DNA from: an uncultured Eubacteriales bacterium
GTDB taxonomy: Bacteria > Bacillota > Clostridia > Oscillospirales > CAG-382
Assembly (NCBI GenBank): GCA_934444645.1
Contig: CAKSCV010000011.1
Coordinates: forward strand, 1 to 64,000
Reading direction: 5' to 3'
DNA: 64,000 nucleotides
Part shown: positions 45,745 through 54,605 of the stretch, piece by piece
Numbering within the stretch: position 1 is the first letter of the stretch
Layout: each line of letters begins with the position of its first letter
Notes under the pieces: generated by a model
What the model was told of the DNA's origin: nothing
Databases searched by the model: none
The model's input: the letters and a program-made list of their open reading frames with translations, nothing else
Program-made: the position numbers and the translations under genes

Positions 45745-45786
45745 CAAGAGCTAACTGAAAATCAAATCAGTTAGCTCTTGCTTTTA
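45745..45786. terminator. Terminator after the GIY-YIG gene
   Basis: CAAGAGCTAACTGA pairs with TCAGTTAGCTCTTG, followed by CTTTTA. From here to 46009 I see no gene. Confidence 0.85.
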
Positions 45787-46009
45787 TAACAATGTTGCCG
45801 ATTCGTTGCCGCAACTTCGCCTAATCGGGACTTTTACGGGTTTACAGCCGGGAAAGTATCTCTTTGCAATCATTCCCACTCGCTCCCCGAAACCGTGACA
45901 TAAACGATTTTGTATAGATGGTTTAGCTTCGATTATCAGGATTATTCAGATTATCCAAGAATTACGGTGTATCATATTCCTGTTGTCATTTAGTTGTCAC
46001 ACAAAAGTT

Positions 46010-46345
46010 TTAATTTCCTGTCACGTTGTTTTTGTAGTCCTCGCCCCAGTTCCACATAACGTCAAGTATCGGTTTGAGGCTTTGTCCTAATTCCGTCAGA
46101 GAATATTCCACTTTCGGCGGAACTTCGGCATATACCTCTCTGTGCACAAGTCCGTTTGCTTCCATATCACGAAGCTGTGCGGTCAATACCTTTTGCGATA
46201 CCGTGCCGATGGATTTTTTCAGCTCGCCAAAACGCTTTGTTCCCGGCATCAAATCTCTCAATATCAGAACCTTCCATTTGTCGCCAATCAATGTCAAGGT
46301 GGTTTCCACAGGACAAGCCGGAAGTTCTTTTGTTTTCTCGTTCAT
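46010..46345 (-). CDS. HxlR-family transcriptional regulator
   Basis: A 111-residue winged-helix protein with the family pattern CPVETTLTLIGDKWKVLILR, LRDMEANGLVHREVY and PPKVEYSLTELGQSL. The single Cys11 in the N-terminal CPVE motif is where such regulators often sense quinones, aldehydes or oxidants. It is divergent from the SnoaL-like gene and probably controls that transcript and itself. GGAGGCAGCATATG gives a strong ribosome binding site on the minus strand. Confidence 0.92.
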   Translation of the reverse strand: MNEKTKELPACPVETTLTLIGDKWKVLILRDLMPGTKRFGELKKSIGTVSQKVLTAQLRDMEANGLVHREVYAEVPPKVEYSLTELGQSLKPILDVMWNWGEDYKNNVTGN

Positions 46346-46387
46346 ATGCTGCCTCCGCCATAGTATCTAATTATTGTTTACAGTATA

Positions 46388-46417
46388 ATTGTACCATACC
46401 GCCCTGTTTACCGTCAA
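46388..46417 (-). promoter_or_regulatory. HxlR gene promoter
   Basis: On the minus strand, TTGACG (46417-46412) and TACAAT (46393-46388) have an 18-bp spacer. Confidence 0.65.
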
Positions 46418-46494
46418 GTGCAACATAAAAAATCTTAAAAATTTTTTTCAGCGTTTAAAACTCCGAAAACCCTGGTGTTTACGCATTAGTTTCT

Positions 46495-46580
46495 GTTCGG
46501 TAACCGCCTAATAGTATCTTTCGGGTAACTACGGCACAATATTGTGCTTACTTTACAAGTGATGCCTACGCAGATATAAT
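46495..46580 (+). promoter_or_regulatory. SnoaL-side promoter with candidate HxlR operator
   Basis: TTTACA (46552-46557) and TATAAT (46575-46580) have a 17-bp spacer. Upstream, TAGTATCT (46512-46519) also occurs before the HxlR gene (46361-46368), and TTCGGTAAC/TTCGGGTAAC form a direct repeat at about 46496-46528. These shared words are a candidate HxlR binding site. Confidence 0.6.
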
Positions 46581-46644
46581 AAAGTCATGAGCTGCGAAGA
46601 ACGGCCGTTTTGCAACTCAAAGCACAGACAAGGAGAAATCCAAA

Positions 46645-47478
46645 ATGAACATTTTCAAGAAAATCTTTGGTAATAACCAAAATGACAAGAAAGAGGTAAT
46701 TACAATGACAAACACAGAAAAAGCTCTTGCACTTATTAACACTTTTGCCACAGGCGATACAGAAAAGGCTTCCGAGCTTCTTGCAGAAAATTACATTCAG
46801 CACAATCTCGCATACGGCACAGGCAGGGATGCTTTTGTAGGCTCTGTTTCCTACCTTGCTTCAGCTCCCGTAAAAACAACTGTAAACAACATTCGTGCTT
46901 TCGAGGACGGCGACAAGGTGTTCTTGCAGACGGTCTACAACTTTGCAGGTGCGGGCGAGCAGGTTGCCTTTGACATTTTCCGCTTTGACGAAAACGGAAA
47001 AATTGCAGAACACTGGGACAACCTTGCAAACAAGGCAGAGCCGAACCCGTCAGGTCACACGCAAACAGACGGCACTATGGAAATCAATGACCTTGATAAG
47101 ACAGAGGCAAACCGTGAGCTCATAAAGAAGTTCCTTTATGATGTAATGCAAGGCAATCGTCCTGAAAAAACACCCGATTACTTTGACGGTGATACTTACA
47201 TTCAGCACAACACAGGTATTGCAGATGGACTTTCGGGACTTGGCGCAGCACTTGAAGCACTCGGCAAGCAGGGCATCCGGATGATTTATACTACTGTTCA
47301 TCAGGTGCTTGCACAGGGCAATTATGTGCTTGCAGTCAGCGAGGGAACTTTCGGCGGAACACCTACATCTTATTATGATTTGTGGAGAGTTGAAAACGGC
47401 AAAATTGCAGAACATTGGGATGTAATGGAGACTATTGCCGATAAATCTACTTGGCAGAATCAGAACGGAAAGTTCTAA
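46645..47478 (+). CDS. Tandem SnoaL-like (NTF2-fold) protein
   Basis: A 277-residue cytosolic protein of two related NTF2-fold halves: about 21-135 (NYIQHN...GKIAEHWDNL) and about 150-270 (TYIQHN...GKIAEHWDVM). Both keep the YIQHN and IAEHWD signatures of the SnoaL-like group, small cone-shaped domains that bind or convert hydrophobic or carbonyl compounds. An internal ATG at 46705 with AGAGGTAATTACA could be an alternative start, but AAGGAG before 46645 is stronger. It is probably induced through the divergent HxlR regulator. Confidence 0.82.
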   Translation: MNIFKKIFGNNQNDKKEVITMTNTEKALALINTFATGDTEKASELLAENYIQHNLAYGTGRDAFVGSVSYLASAPVKTTVNNIRAFEDGDKVFLQTVYNFAGAGEQVAFDIFRFDENGKIAEHWDNLANKAEPNPSGHTQTDGTMEINDLDKTEANRELIKKFLYDVMQGNRPEKTPDYFDGDTYIQHNTGIADGLSGLGAALEALGKQGIRMIYTTVHQVLAQGNYVLAVSEGTFGGTPTSYYDLWRVENGKIAEHWDVMETIADKSTWQNQNGKF

Positions 47479-47485
47479 AGAGAGC

Positions 47486-47519
47486 GAAAGCCACGCAAGC
47501 TCTTTCTTGCGTGGCTTTC
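47486..47519 (+). terminator. Hairpin between SnoaL and flavoprotein genes
   Basis: GAAAGCCACGCAAG pairs perfectly with CTTGCGTGGCTTTC around TCTTTT. It lacks a T-run, so it may attenuate rather than end the transcript. Confidence 0.65.
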
Positions 47520-47540
47520 CGCCTTTGTACGGAGGTAATA

Positions 47541-48155
47541 ATGAATTATCTTAAATATCTTACAGAAGAAATACATTCAATTGTTATGGCAACTGTGGAC
47601 GAGAACGGCTTGCCTGTAACGTGTGCCATAGATATTATGGACTATGACGAAAACGGGCTGTACTTTCTTACCGCAAGGGGCAAGAAATTTTATGCTCGAT
47701 TAAAGCGTGGCGAATATGTTTCTTTAACGGGGATGAAAGGCACTGACACGCTTTCCTGCGTTGCAATTTCTGTCAGAGGAAAGGTTCGGGAAGTCGAAAG
47801 CGATTATCTGAACAGGTTGTTTGAGAAAAACAGCTATATGTACGAAATCTATCCCACAAAAGAGTCACGCACGGCTCTTACCGTGTTTAGAATTTATGAC
47901 GGATACGGAGAATGGTTTGACCTTTCAAAAAAACCTATTGAGAGAGCTTCTTTTTCATTTGGAAACGGTATAAAAACAGTTGACGGTTATTATATAACAG
48001 ATAAGTGTATCGGTTGTAGGAAATGTATTGTAGTCTGTCCCCAGGGAGGTATTGATTTTACAAGCGGATACGCAAGAATTCTTCAAAGCAGCTGCCTGCA
48101 CTGTGGGAATTGCTTTAATATTTGTCCCGAAAAAGCCATTGTCAAGAGAGGGTAA
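47541..48155 (+). CDS. PNPOx-like flavin-binding protein fused to a 2[4Fe-4S] ferredoxin domain
   Basis: A 204-residue fusion: residues 1-135 form a split-barrel flavin-binding domain of the pyridoxamine-phosphate-oxidase type (YLTEEIHSIVMATVDENGLP), and residues 145-204 hold two cluster motifs, CIGCRKCIVVCP and CLHCGNCFNICP. It probably passes electrons between Fe-S clusters and FMN. A frame runs upstream to 47451, but GGAGGTAATA before the ATG at 47541 settles the start. Its stop is 4 nt before the macrodomain gene. Confidence 0.88.
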   Translation: MNYLKYLTEEIHSIVMATVDENGLPVTCAIDIMDYDENGLYFLTARGKKFYARLKRGEYVSLTGMKGTDTLSCVAISVRGKVREVESDYLNRLFEKNSYMYEIYPTKESRTALTVFRIYDGYGEWFDLSKKPIERASFSFGNGIKTVDGYYITDKCIGCRKCIVVCPQGGIDFTSGYARILQSSCLHCGNCFNICPEKAIVKRG

Positions 48156-48159
48156 GTTT

Positions 48160-48939
48160 ATGACGCAAGATAAGAAAAGACAATACTTGATAACAGAGTT
48201 GTTGAAAGAACGACCCGAATGCGCAGATATATTCATTCCAAACGACAAAACCGAACAGAAGAAATTGCTTCGTGCACTTTTTAATGTTCGTTTGCCTTTG
48301 CCGACAGGTGAGGAGTTTCTTAGGGTACAGGACGACTATTTGCAAGAGGAAATTGCTCAAAAAGGCATAACAAGTATAGATGATTTAGAGCCGATTAAAC
48401 CTGATATTTATTTGTGGCAGGGCGATATTACGACGCTGAAGTGCGATGCCATCGTCAATGCGGCAAACTCCGGCATGACCGGCTGCTATATCCCCAACCA
48501 CCGCTGCATTGACAACGCCATTCACACCTTTGCGGGCGTGGAACTGCGGCTTGCCTGTGAAGAACGGATGGAACAGCAGGGCTATCCCGAACCCACCGGA
48601 CAGGCAAAAATCACGCCTGCGTTCAATCTGCCCTGCCGCTATGTGCTGCATACGGTCGGTCCGATCATCAGCGGGCGCGTGACGAAAGAAGAGGAAGAAC
48701 TGCTGTCCTCCTGCTACCGCTCCTGTCTGGAGCTGGCAGAGGAACACAGTCTGGAAAGCGTGGCGTTCTGCTGTGTTTCCACGGGAGAATTTCATTTTCC
48801 CAATGAGCAGGCGGCAGAGATCGCCGTTGAAACCGTGAAACAGTTTATGAATAGAAAAACCAGTGTAAAGAAAGTGATCTTCAATGTTTTCAAGGATTTG
48901 GACAAAGCCATCTACGAAAAGCTGCTCCGAGCAGATTGA
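48160..48939 (+). CDS. Zinc-type macrodomain, protein ADP-ribosylhydrolase
   Basis: A 259-residue macrodomain protein of the class encoded next to SirTM sirtuins, which removes ADP-ribose from proteins. The N-terminal helical part (1-80) is typical of this class, followed by GDITTLKCDAIVNAANSGM (about 88-106) and GCYIPNHRCIDNAIHTFAG (about 108-126). Cys116, His122 and Cys133 are candidate zinc ligands. GAGAGGGTAAGTTT precedes the ATG. It overlaps the sirtuin gene by 56 nt, indicating tight coupling. Confidence 0.9.
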   Translation: MTQDKKRQYLITELLKERPECADIFIPNDKTEQKKLLRALFNVRLPLPTGEEFLRVQDDYLQEEIAQKGITSIDDLEPIKPDIYLWQGDITTLKCDAIVNAANSGMTGCYIPNHRCIDNAIHTFAGVELRLACEERMEQQGYPEPTGQAKITPAFNLPCRYVLHTVGPIISGRVTKEEEELLSSCYRSCLELAEEHSLESVAFCCVSTGEFHFPNEQAAEIAVETVKQFMNRKTSVKKVIFNVFKDLDKAIYEKLLRAD

Positions 48940-49744
48940 GCGGCTGAAAGCTGCATTGCAGGACTGTGACGCCGTTGTGATCGGTGCCGGAGCCGGTCTT
49001 TCCACCTCTGCCGGATTTATCTATACCGGCGAGCGGTTTGAAAAATACTTTTCCGACTTTGCGGCAAAGTACGGCATCCGGGATATGTACAGCGGCGGCT
49101 TTTATCCGTTTGCCACGCCGGAGGAGCATTGGGCGTATTGGAGCCGGTATATCTTCATCAACCGCTATATGGATGCCCCCAAACCGGTCTATGATGCCAT
49201 CTTAAAGCTGGTGCAGGACAAGGACTATTTCGTTATCACGACCAACGTGGATCACTGTTTTCAGAAGGCAGGCTTTGACAAAAAGCGGCTGTTTTACACG
49301 CAGGGCGATTACGGCTTATTCCAGTGCAGCGAACCGTGCTGTCAGGAAACCTTTGATAACGAAGCCGTGATCCTCGAAATGGTCAAACGGCAGGAGAATA
49401 TGAAAATCCCGACCGAACTACTGCCGGTCTGCCCCCACTGTGGGAAACCACTGACCATGAACCTCCGCAGCGATGATAAATTTGTGGAGGACGAGGGCTG
49501 GCACAGAGCCGCGGAACGATATGGAAATTTCCTCCGTACCCGTGACGGGCAGAAAATCCTCTTTCTGGAACTGGGCGTGGGCTACAATACACCGGTCATC
49601 ATCAAGTATCCGTTCTGGCAGATGACGGTGAAGAACCCGAACGCTACCTATGTCTGCATCAACCAAGGGCAGGCGGTGTGTCCGCAAGAGATCGAACAGC
49701 AGGCTATCTGCATCGACTCGGATATTGGAGACATCTTATCTTAA
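48884..49744 (+). CDS. Class M sirtuin (SirTM), protein ADP-ribosyltransferase type
   Basis: A 286-residue Sir2-fold protein with the NAD-binding GAGAGLSTSAGF (about 34-45) and TTNVDH (about 119-124). The usual catalytic His is replaced by Gln140 in YTQGDYG, the hallmark of SirTM enzymes that ADP-ribosylate rather than deacetylate. CSEPCC and CPHCGK supply zinc-binding cysteines. Known SirTM operons also encode a GcvH-like lipoylated target and a lipoate ligase; neither is in this window. The start overlaps the macrodomain gene end; no later ATG fits. Confidence 0.9.
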   Translation: MFSRIWTKPSTKSCSEQIERLKAALQDCDAVVIGAGAGLSTSAGFIYTGERFEKYFSDFAAKYGIRDMYSGGFYPFATPEEHWAYWSRYIFINRYMDAPKPVYDAILKLVQDKDYFVITTNVDHCFQKAGFDKKRLFYTQGDYGLFQCSEPCCQETFDNEAVILEMVKRQENMKIPTELLPVCPHCGKPLTMNLRSDDKFVEDEGWHRAAERYGNFLRTRDGQKILFLELGVGYNTPVIIKYPFWQMTVKNPNATYVCINQGQAVCPQEIEQQAICIDSDIGDILS

Positions 49745-49817
49745 CGGTATGACAAAAAACGGCGGCAAGGAAAATCCCTGCCGCCGTTGCGCTTATACCC
49801 TGTGTTCCGGGATGCAA

Positions 49818-51716
49818 TCATTCCCACTCCACTGTAGCCGGCGGTTTACCGGTCACATCATACAGCACAAGTGAAACGACATCGCCGAAGCGTTCGACGA
49901 TCTCGTCGCGCGCGGCCTTAAGCGCTTCCACCGGGAAATCCACACCCGGAAACGCCGACTGCGCCGTCATAAAATCGGTCGTGCAGACAGCACGCATGGC
50001 AACCGAATACTTCTTTCCCTCATGTGCCGAGACCGGAACCAGCACGGCAAAGCACTGGGCAATATTTTTATTCATCAAATGCCGCGTTGTGATATCGTCA
50101 AGCTCACGCAGCAGCTCTGCCGTTTCATGGCAGATGTGTGTCGGCGTGCAGACAAGCGGCTTGACACCGGCGGTTTCGTTCAGGCAATAGGTCACACGGT
50201 TGATATAATTCAACTCGTTCGGAATCTTTTTGGCAAGCGCATACAGCTTTTCCATATCCGTATCTGCCGGATCTTTTGTTCCGTTTTTATTATAGAGAAC
50301 CGTCATGTTTTTATAGGAACGGTGATCGCCCTGCACGCCGACGCTTTGGATCGGTGCAAGGTCGGCCGCATAATCCGCATCCGTCTTTGCCACAAACGCG
50401 GTTAACGGCTCTAACTTTTCCTTAATATCCGTTTCGGAAAGATTTCGTCCGCTGTGGTCGGTGCACAGAATGCGAACGCCAAGACCGGGACCCGGGAACG
50501 GCTGACGCGAAGCGATTGCTTCATCAAGGCCGAGCATCCGTGCGACCTGTCTGACCTCATCCTTATGCCAGTCCCAGTTGGTCTCGACCACATGACCGCG
50601 GTCACGTAATGCACGGATCACGCCGACGTCGTTATGGTGTGTTTTGATTTTATGTGCATAGCCGCTTACATCGGGATTGCCGCTTTCAATAAGGTCGGGA
50701 CGCAAGGTGCCTTGCCCGAGATAGGCGGTATCGAAATCCAAATTTAACTTTTTGGCGGCTTCTTCGGTCACCACAAAGAACATATGCCCGATGATGGCGC
50801 GTTTCTTTTCGGGTTCACAGGTTTGAGAAAGCGGTGCGTATTTTTCGCCCTCAATGGTGAGAGGCGTGTTGAAAAAAGCGTCCTCTGCGTTGATGCGCTG
50901 CATTTGGGTAAGGCCGAGGTCGGCGAGGTTGGCGCAAATGAGATCGGATTCATTTTTACGCATCATGCCATGGTCGATATGGATGCCATACACTTTATCC
51001 GAACCGAGTGCTTTGACAAGAAGTGCGGCCGTGACCGCCGAATCCACGCCGCCGCTGACAAGCACGATGACCTTGCCGTCGCCGACTTTTTCGCGGATCA
51101 TGCGAAGGGAGGTTTCGATACGGTCCTCAAGCGCATAGGTCTGCTTGAAGCCGCAGATGCCGCGCAGGAAGTTTTCGAGCATTTTAACGCCGTTTACGGT
51201 TGGATCGACTTCGGGATGGAATTGGACGGCGGCAATCTTTTTATCCGCATTATAGATGCCGGCAGTTACACCTTCGGTATCAGCGACCTTAACGAAACCG
51301 TCCGCCAGTTTTTCGACGGCGTCGCCGTGGCTCATAAGAACCTTTTGTTTTGCATCCAGTCCTGCAAAGAGAGGGCATGCCGGGTCAACGGAAATTTCGA
51401 TCTGGCCGTATTCGGTTTTGAAATTCGGCACGACCTTGCCGCCGAAATGGTCGTTTACGAGCTGCATGCCGTAGCAGATACCGAGTGTCGGGATGCCGAG
51501 GTCAAAAAGATGTTCATCGTATTCGGGAGCGCCCTTTTCCCAAACGCTGGAGGGGCCGCCGGAGAGAATCATTCCGCCGAAGTTTTTTAATTTCTCGGGA
51601 TCGACGCCAATCGGGAAAATTTCGCTTTTCACGCCGAGTTCGCGCACTTTACGGTCGATGACCTTGGTATACTGGCCGCCGCAGTCGAGAATGGCACATT
51701 TTTCTTCCATAAGCAT
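49818..51716 (-). CDS. guaA: GMP synthase, long (eukaryote-like) form
   Basis: A 632-residue enzyme converting XMP to GMP with glutamine and ATP. The class I amidotransferase domain has GICYGMQ (nucleophile Cys) and FHPEV; the ATP pyrophosphatase motif VSGGVDSAV follows. Most bacterial GuaA proteins have about 510-525 residues. Here the dimerisation part is extended by about 110 residues and contains IQSVGVQGDHRSY, INRVTYCLNE and CTTDFMTAQSAFPG, which resemble the duplicated dimerisation domain of the animal enzyme. The ATG at 51716 is chosen for AAAGGA upstream. No guaB nearby; monocistronic. Confidence 0.95.
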   Translation of the reverse strand: MLMEEKCAILDCGGQYTKVIDRKVRELGVKSEIFPIGVDPEKLKNFGGMILSGGPSSVWEKGAPEYDEHLFDLGIPTLGICYGMQLVNDHFGGKVVPNFKTEYGQIEISVDPACPLFAGLDAKQKVLMSHGDAVEKLADGFVKVADTEGVTAGIYNADKKIAAVQFHPEVDPTVNGVKMLENFLRGICGFKQTYALEDRIETSLRMIREKVGDGKVIVLVSGGVDSAVTAALLVKALGSDKVYGIHIDHGMMRKNESDLICANLADLGLTQMQRINAEDAFFNTPLTIEGEKYAPLSQTCEPEKKRAIIGHMFFVVTEEAAKKLNLDFDTAYLGQGTLRPDLIESGNPDVSGYAHKIKTHHNDVGVIRALRDRGHVVETNWDWHKDEVRQVARMLGLDEAIASRQPFPGPGLGVRILCTDHSGRNLSETDIKEKLEPLTAFVAKTDADYAADLAPIQSVGVQGDHRSYKNMTVLYNKNGTKDPADTDMEKLYALAKKIPNELNYINRVTYCLNETAGVKPLVCTPTHICHETAELLRELDDITTRHLMNKNIAQCFAVLVPVSAHEGKKYSVAMRAVCTTDFMTAQSAFPGVDFPVEALKAARDEIVERFGDVVSLVLYDVTGKPPATVEWE

Positions 51717-51753
51717 GAGGAGAGATTCCTTTCCTATCATATCATAATACAAT

Positions 51754-51782
51754 ATTATAACAGTTTATCCGGAGATTTTCAA
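51754..51782 (-). promoter_or_regulatory. guaA promoter
   Basis: On the minus strand, TTGAAA (51782-51777) and TATAAT (51759-51754) have a 17-bp spacer, about 40 nt before the start codon. No purine riboswitch-like structure fits in this short leader. Confidence 0.8.
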
Positions 51783-51814
51783 GGGGTTAGTATGAACTTT
51801 TTGATTTTTTGAGA

Positions 51815-53160
51815 AGCTCCCTTATAAAGGTTTTAATTGTTGCGGTGCGAAGATGTCACTGCGGTGTGCTGATTCGAGGTTTGCAAAACCTCAAAGCTTC
51901 CTTGAAAGGTTTTAATTGTTGCGGTGTGAAGCTGCAGCTGCTGTGTGCTGATTCAAGGTTTGCGGAACCTCGAAGCTTCCTGCGAGGGAGAACGGGTTGT
52001 CACTTTTTGCATCGTGCAAAAAGTAACCAAAAAGCACGCGGGACTCCGTCCTGCGACCTCGATTCAAATCGCCGGTCGATACGGTTTTGAAGCGAAAATG
52101 ACCGGCGTTCATCAGGTAACCGGCTATGCTGAAAACTGCAACTTCGTCGGGTATCGCCGGCAATGATTTGAATCGGTGCGACGCTCCGGCTTTACAGCAC
52201 AAAATTAGAGCGGACTGCAAAAGAACGGCTGTATTCTTTGCAAACAGTAGGTTAAGGGGCGTTGAAAGGGGCGGCGGAGGGTGGAAAAGGATTGCTTTAG
52301 ATAGTAATAAGGAAAGGTTTGTGCAAAAGAAATGCTTTTGGTTTGTGAAAATGGGCGTTTTTTGAAACCAGCAAGGAAAGGCTTGTGCAAATGAAGAGCT
52401 TTTGTATGTAAAAGGGCAGCTTTTGAGGGCGGTTCGTAAGCTTTCAGTAACTTTTGGTTTGTATAAATGGAAATTTTTTCGGACAGCGAAGAAAGGCACG
52501 TGCAAAAGAAGTTTTTGTGCGTAAAAATGGCTTTGAGTAAAGTTCGTAAAGCTTTCTGCTAATGAAATTTTCTTGATTCGCGATAAAGGCGTTTTTTGGC
52601 TCATGCAAAGCTTGCTGATAAAGAAAAACTATTTTTCAGCACACCGCAGCAACAACTTCGCACTGCACCAAAGCTAACGTGCAGCTGCAAATTTCATCTG
52701 CGAAAACCCACTGTGAGCTTGCAGTACAACAATCCATTTTCGAAAAATATCAGTCTTGCGTCTGCTGTACGGTAACCCTTTCGCACCGATTCAAAGCCTT
52801 TTCGCCGCCGTTTTGTGGGCAAAACCGGTTTCGACAGAAGCCGCCGGAAAACTTTGTAAAATCACTTCTGGCAGAGCTTTGAATCGTCCCCGGAGTCCAG
52901 AGGTTCGCAAACCTCTGGCGTGCTTTTTGGTTCTTTTTGCACGACGCAAAAAGAATAAACCCGTCTCCCTTTCCGGGGAGCTCCGAGGTTTCGCAAACCT
53001 TAAATCAGCATACCGCAGCTGCAGCTTCGCACCGCAACAATTAAAACCTTTTTCAGGGAGTTTCGAGGTTTTGCAAACCTCGAATCAGCGCACATAGCAG
53101 GCAACTTCGCACAATCCAATTAAATCCTTCCGCCGCCTGCGGCGGCAGAAATAATTCCCG
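51815..53160. repeat. Composite intergenic repeat, copy 6 (core inverted)
   Basis: About 1.35 kb without a gene: hairpin units, ACTTTTTGCA hairpin (about 52001-52023), GGACTCCGTCCTGCGACCTC, module C2 (52061-52174), the A/G-rich inverse of the core (52175-52790), module C1 reversed (52798-52885), CAGAGG hairpin, a TTCTTTTTGCAC hairpin (about 52932-52955) and opposite-facing hairpin units. The core runs opposite to copies 2-5. Confidence 0.8.
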
Positions 53161-53181
53161 GCGTGAAGCCGCTTTTTACTG

Positions 53182-53210
53182 TTGACAAACCGTTCTTTTT
53201 GGCGTATGAT
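53182..53210 (+). promoter_or_regulatory. Promoter of the MBL-pncA-pncB-FAD operon
   Basis: TTGACA (53182-53187) and TATGAT (53205-53210) have a 17-bp spacer, 40 nt before the first gene. Confidence 0.85.
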
Positions 53211-53249
53211 ATAAGTTAGAGTTATTGACTGTAAAAAAGGAGCATTCAC

Positions 53250-53999
53250 ATGAAACTTACATTTCTCGGCACCAGTCACGGACATCCCGAAGTGCGCCGC
53301 TATTGCACCTCGGTTTATGTGGAACATAACGGCTTTGGCTTTGTGGTGGATGTCGGCGCACCGGTCGAATACCTTTTCAAAAACCGCGGCATCGAAACCG
53401 AAAAGGTTAAAGCTTATTTCCTCACCCATATGCATTCCGACCATGCCGATACGCTCGGTTCGGTGGCAAAAAGCTATCTTGGCTATCATAAAACCGGCGA
53501 CGCGGACGTCTTTTTTGCCGAAGATGCCGCCATCGACCCGTTCTGCGCTTGGATGACCGCCTTGCATATGCCGCTTGACCGCCATCATGACCGCTTCCGC
53601 CTGCACACCACAAGCGAAGGCGTTATCTACGAAAACTACGGCTTACGCGTTTCGGCCATCCGTACCGAGCATATCGCGCCGAATGTGCCGACTTTTGCCT
53701 ATCTTTTTGAAGCGGACGACGGCAAACGCGTGCTGTTCACGGGCGATCTCGCCTACGATTTCCACGATTTCCCGAAAATCGCTTTTGAAACCGAAAAACC
53801 GTTCGACCTCATTGTGTCGGAATTGACGCATCTGTCGGCGGATAAGGCAAAAACCGTGCTTGTCAACGCCAAAACGCGCCTTATGATCTTTTCGCACGTC
53901 ACGCCGACACACAATTTGGTGCTTCTCGAACGCGAAAATATCCGCTTCCCGTTTGTGCATATCGTTGCGTGCGACGGTTTTGAATATTATGTGGTTTGA
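53250..53999 (+). CDS. MBL-fold metallo-hydrolase
   Basis: A 249-residue metallo-beta-lactamase-fold protein related to RNase Z/phosphodiesterase types. The metal motif is THMHSDHAD with His60, His62, Asp64 and His65; later ligands lie in GDLAYD (about 169-174) and FSHVTP (about 213-218). Two metal ions would be bound. The substrate is not evident. AAAGGAGCATTCAC precedes the ATG. It heads the operon with NAD salvage genes, 27 nt before pncA. Confidence 0.87.
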   Translation: MKLTFLGTSHGHPEVRRYCTSVYVEHNGFGFVVDVGAPVEYLFKNRGIETEKVKAYFLTHMHSDHADTLGSVAKSYLGYHKTGDADVFFAEDAAIDPFCAWMTALHMPLDRHHDRFRLHTTSEGVIYENYGLRVSAIRTEHIAPNVPTFAYLFEADDGKRVLFTGDLAYDFHDFPKIAFETEKPFDLIVSELTHLSADKAKTVLVNAKTRLMIFSHVTPTHNLVLLERENIRFPFVHIVACDGFEYYVV

Positions 54000-54026
54000 C
54001 GGAGAAACTGATAAAGGAGAAGGATA

Positions 54027-54581
54027 ATGTTTGTATCGCAAAACAAAACCGCCAAAGAAGCTCTTGTGGTGGTGGATTACCAAAACGATTTTGTAGACGG
54101 TACGCTCGGCTTTGCCGGTGCGGAAACGTTAGAGGACGGCATTTGCGCCGAAATCGAACGCGTGCGCAAGGCCGGCGGCGATGTGCTGTTTACCTTTGAT
54201 ACGCACGCCGCAAGTGCCGATGAATATCTGCAAACGCCCGAAGGCAAGGCTTTGCCTGTGCCGCATTGCCTAAGCGGTTCGGCCGGACACGCATTGTACG
54301 GCAAGGTCGCCGAAAGCGTCCAACCGGACGACGTGCGCATTTTTAAGCCGTCCTTCGGCTCGCCTGCCCTTGCCGAAATTTTGCAGAAACGCGGCTATGC
54401 CAAAATCACCTTTGTCGGACTTGTCAGCCATATTTGCGTGATTTCCAATGCCATGCTTGCCAAGGCTTTTTGCCCGAACGCCGAAATCTGCGTGCTTTCT
54501 TCGCTGACTGCCGCGGCTGACGCATCCTTGCATGAGGCGGCGTTGGCGGTCATGCGTTCGGTCCAGATTAAAGTTTTATAA
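54027..54581 (+). CDS. pncA: Nicotinamidase-type cysteine hydrolase
   Basis: A 184-residue isochorismatase-fold enzyme that probably converts nicotinamide to nicotinate. The catalytic triad is Asp17 (VDYQNDF), Lys107 (FKPSFGS) and Cys137 (SHICVISNA). Zinc ligands are Asp58, His60 and His80, as in PncA. The directly following nicotinate phosphoribosyltransferase gene (24 nt) supports the assignment. Slightly shorter than E. coli PncA. Confidence 0.85.
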   Translation: MFVSQNKTAKEALVVVDYQNDFVDGTLGFAGAETLEDGICAEIERVRKAGGDVLFTFDTHAASADEYLQTPEGKALPVPHCLSGSAGHALYGKVAESVQPDDVRIFKPSFGSPALAEILQKRGYAKITFVGLVSHICVISNAMLAKAFCPNAEICVLSSLTAAADASLHEAALAVMRSVQIKVL

Positions 54582-54605
54582 AAAAACGAAGCGAGGTTTT
54601 CTTTT

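Noticed and set aside
47451..47540. Upstream extension of the flavin/Fe-S protein
   Set aside because: It crosses the hairpin at 47486-47519 and overlaps the end of the SnoaL gene; GGAGGT precedes the ATG at 47541.
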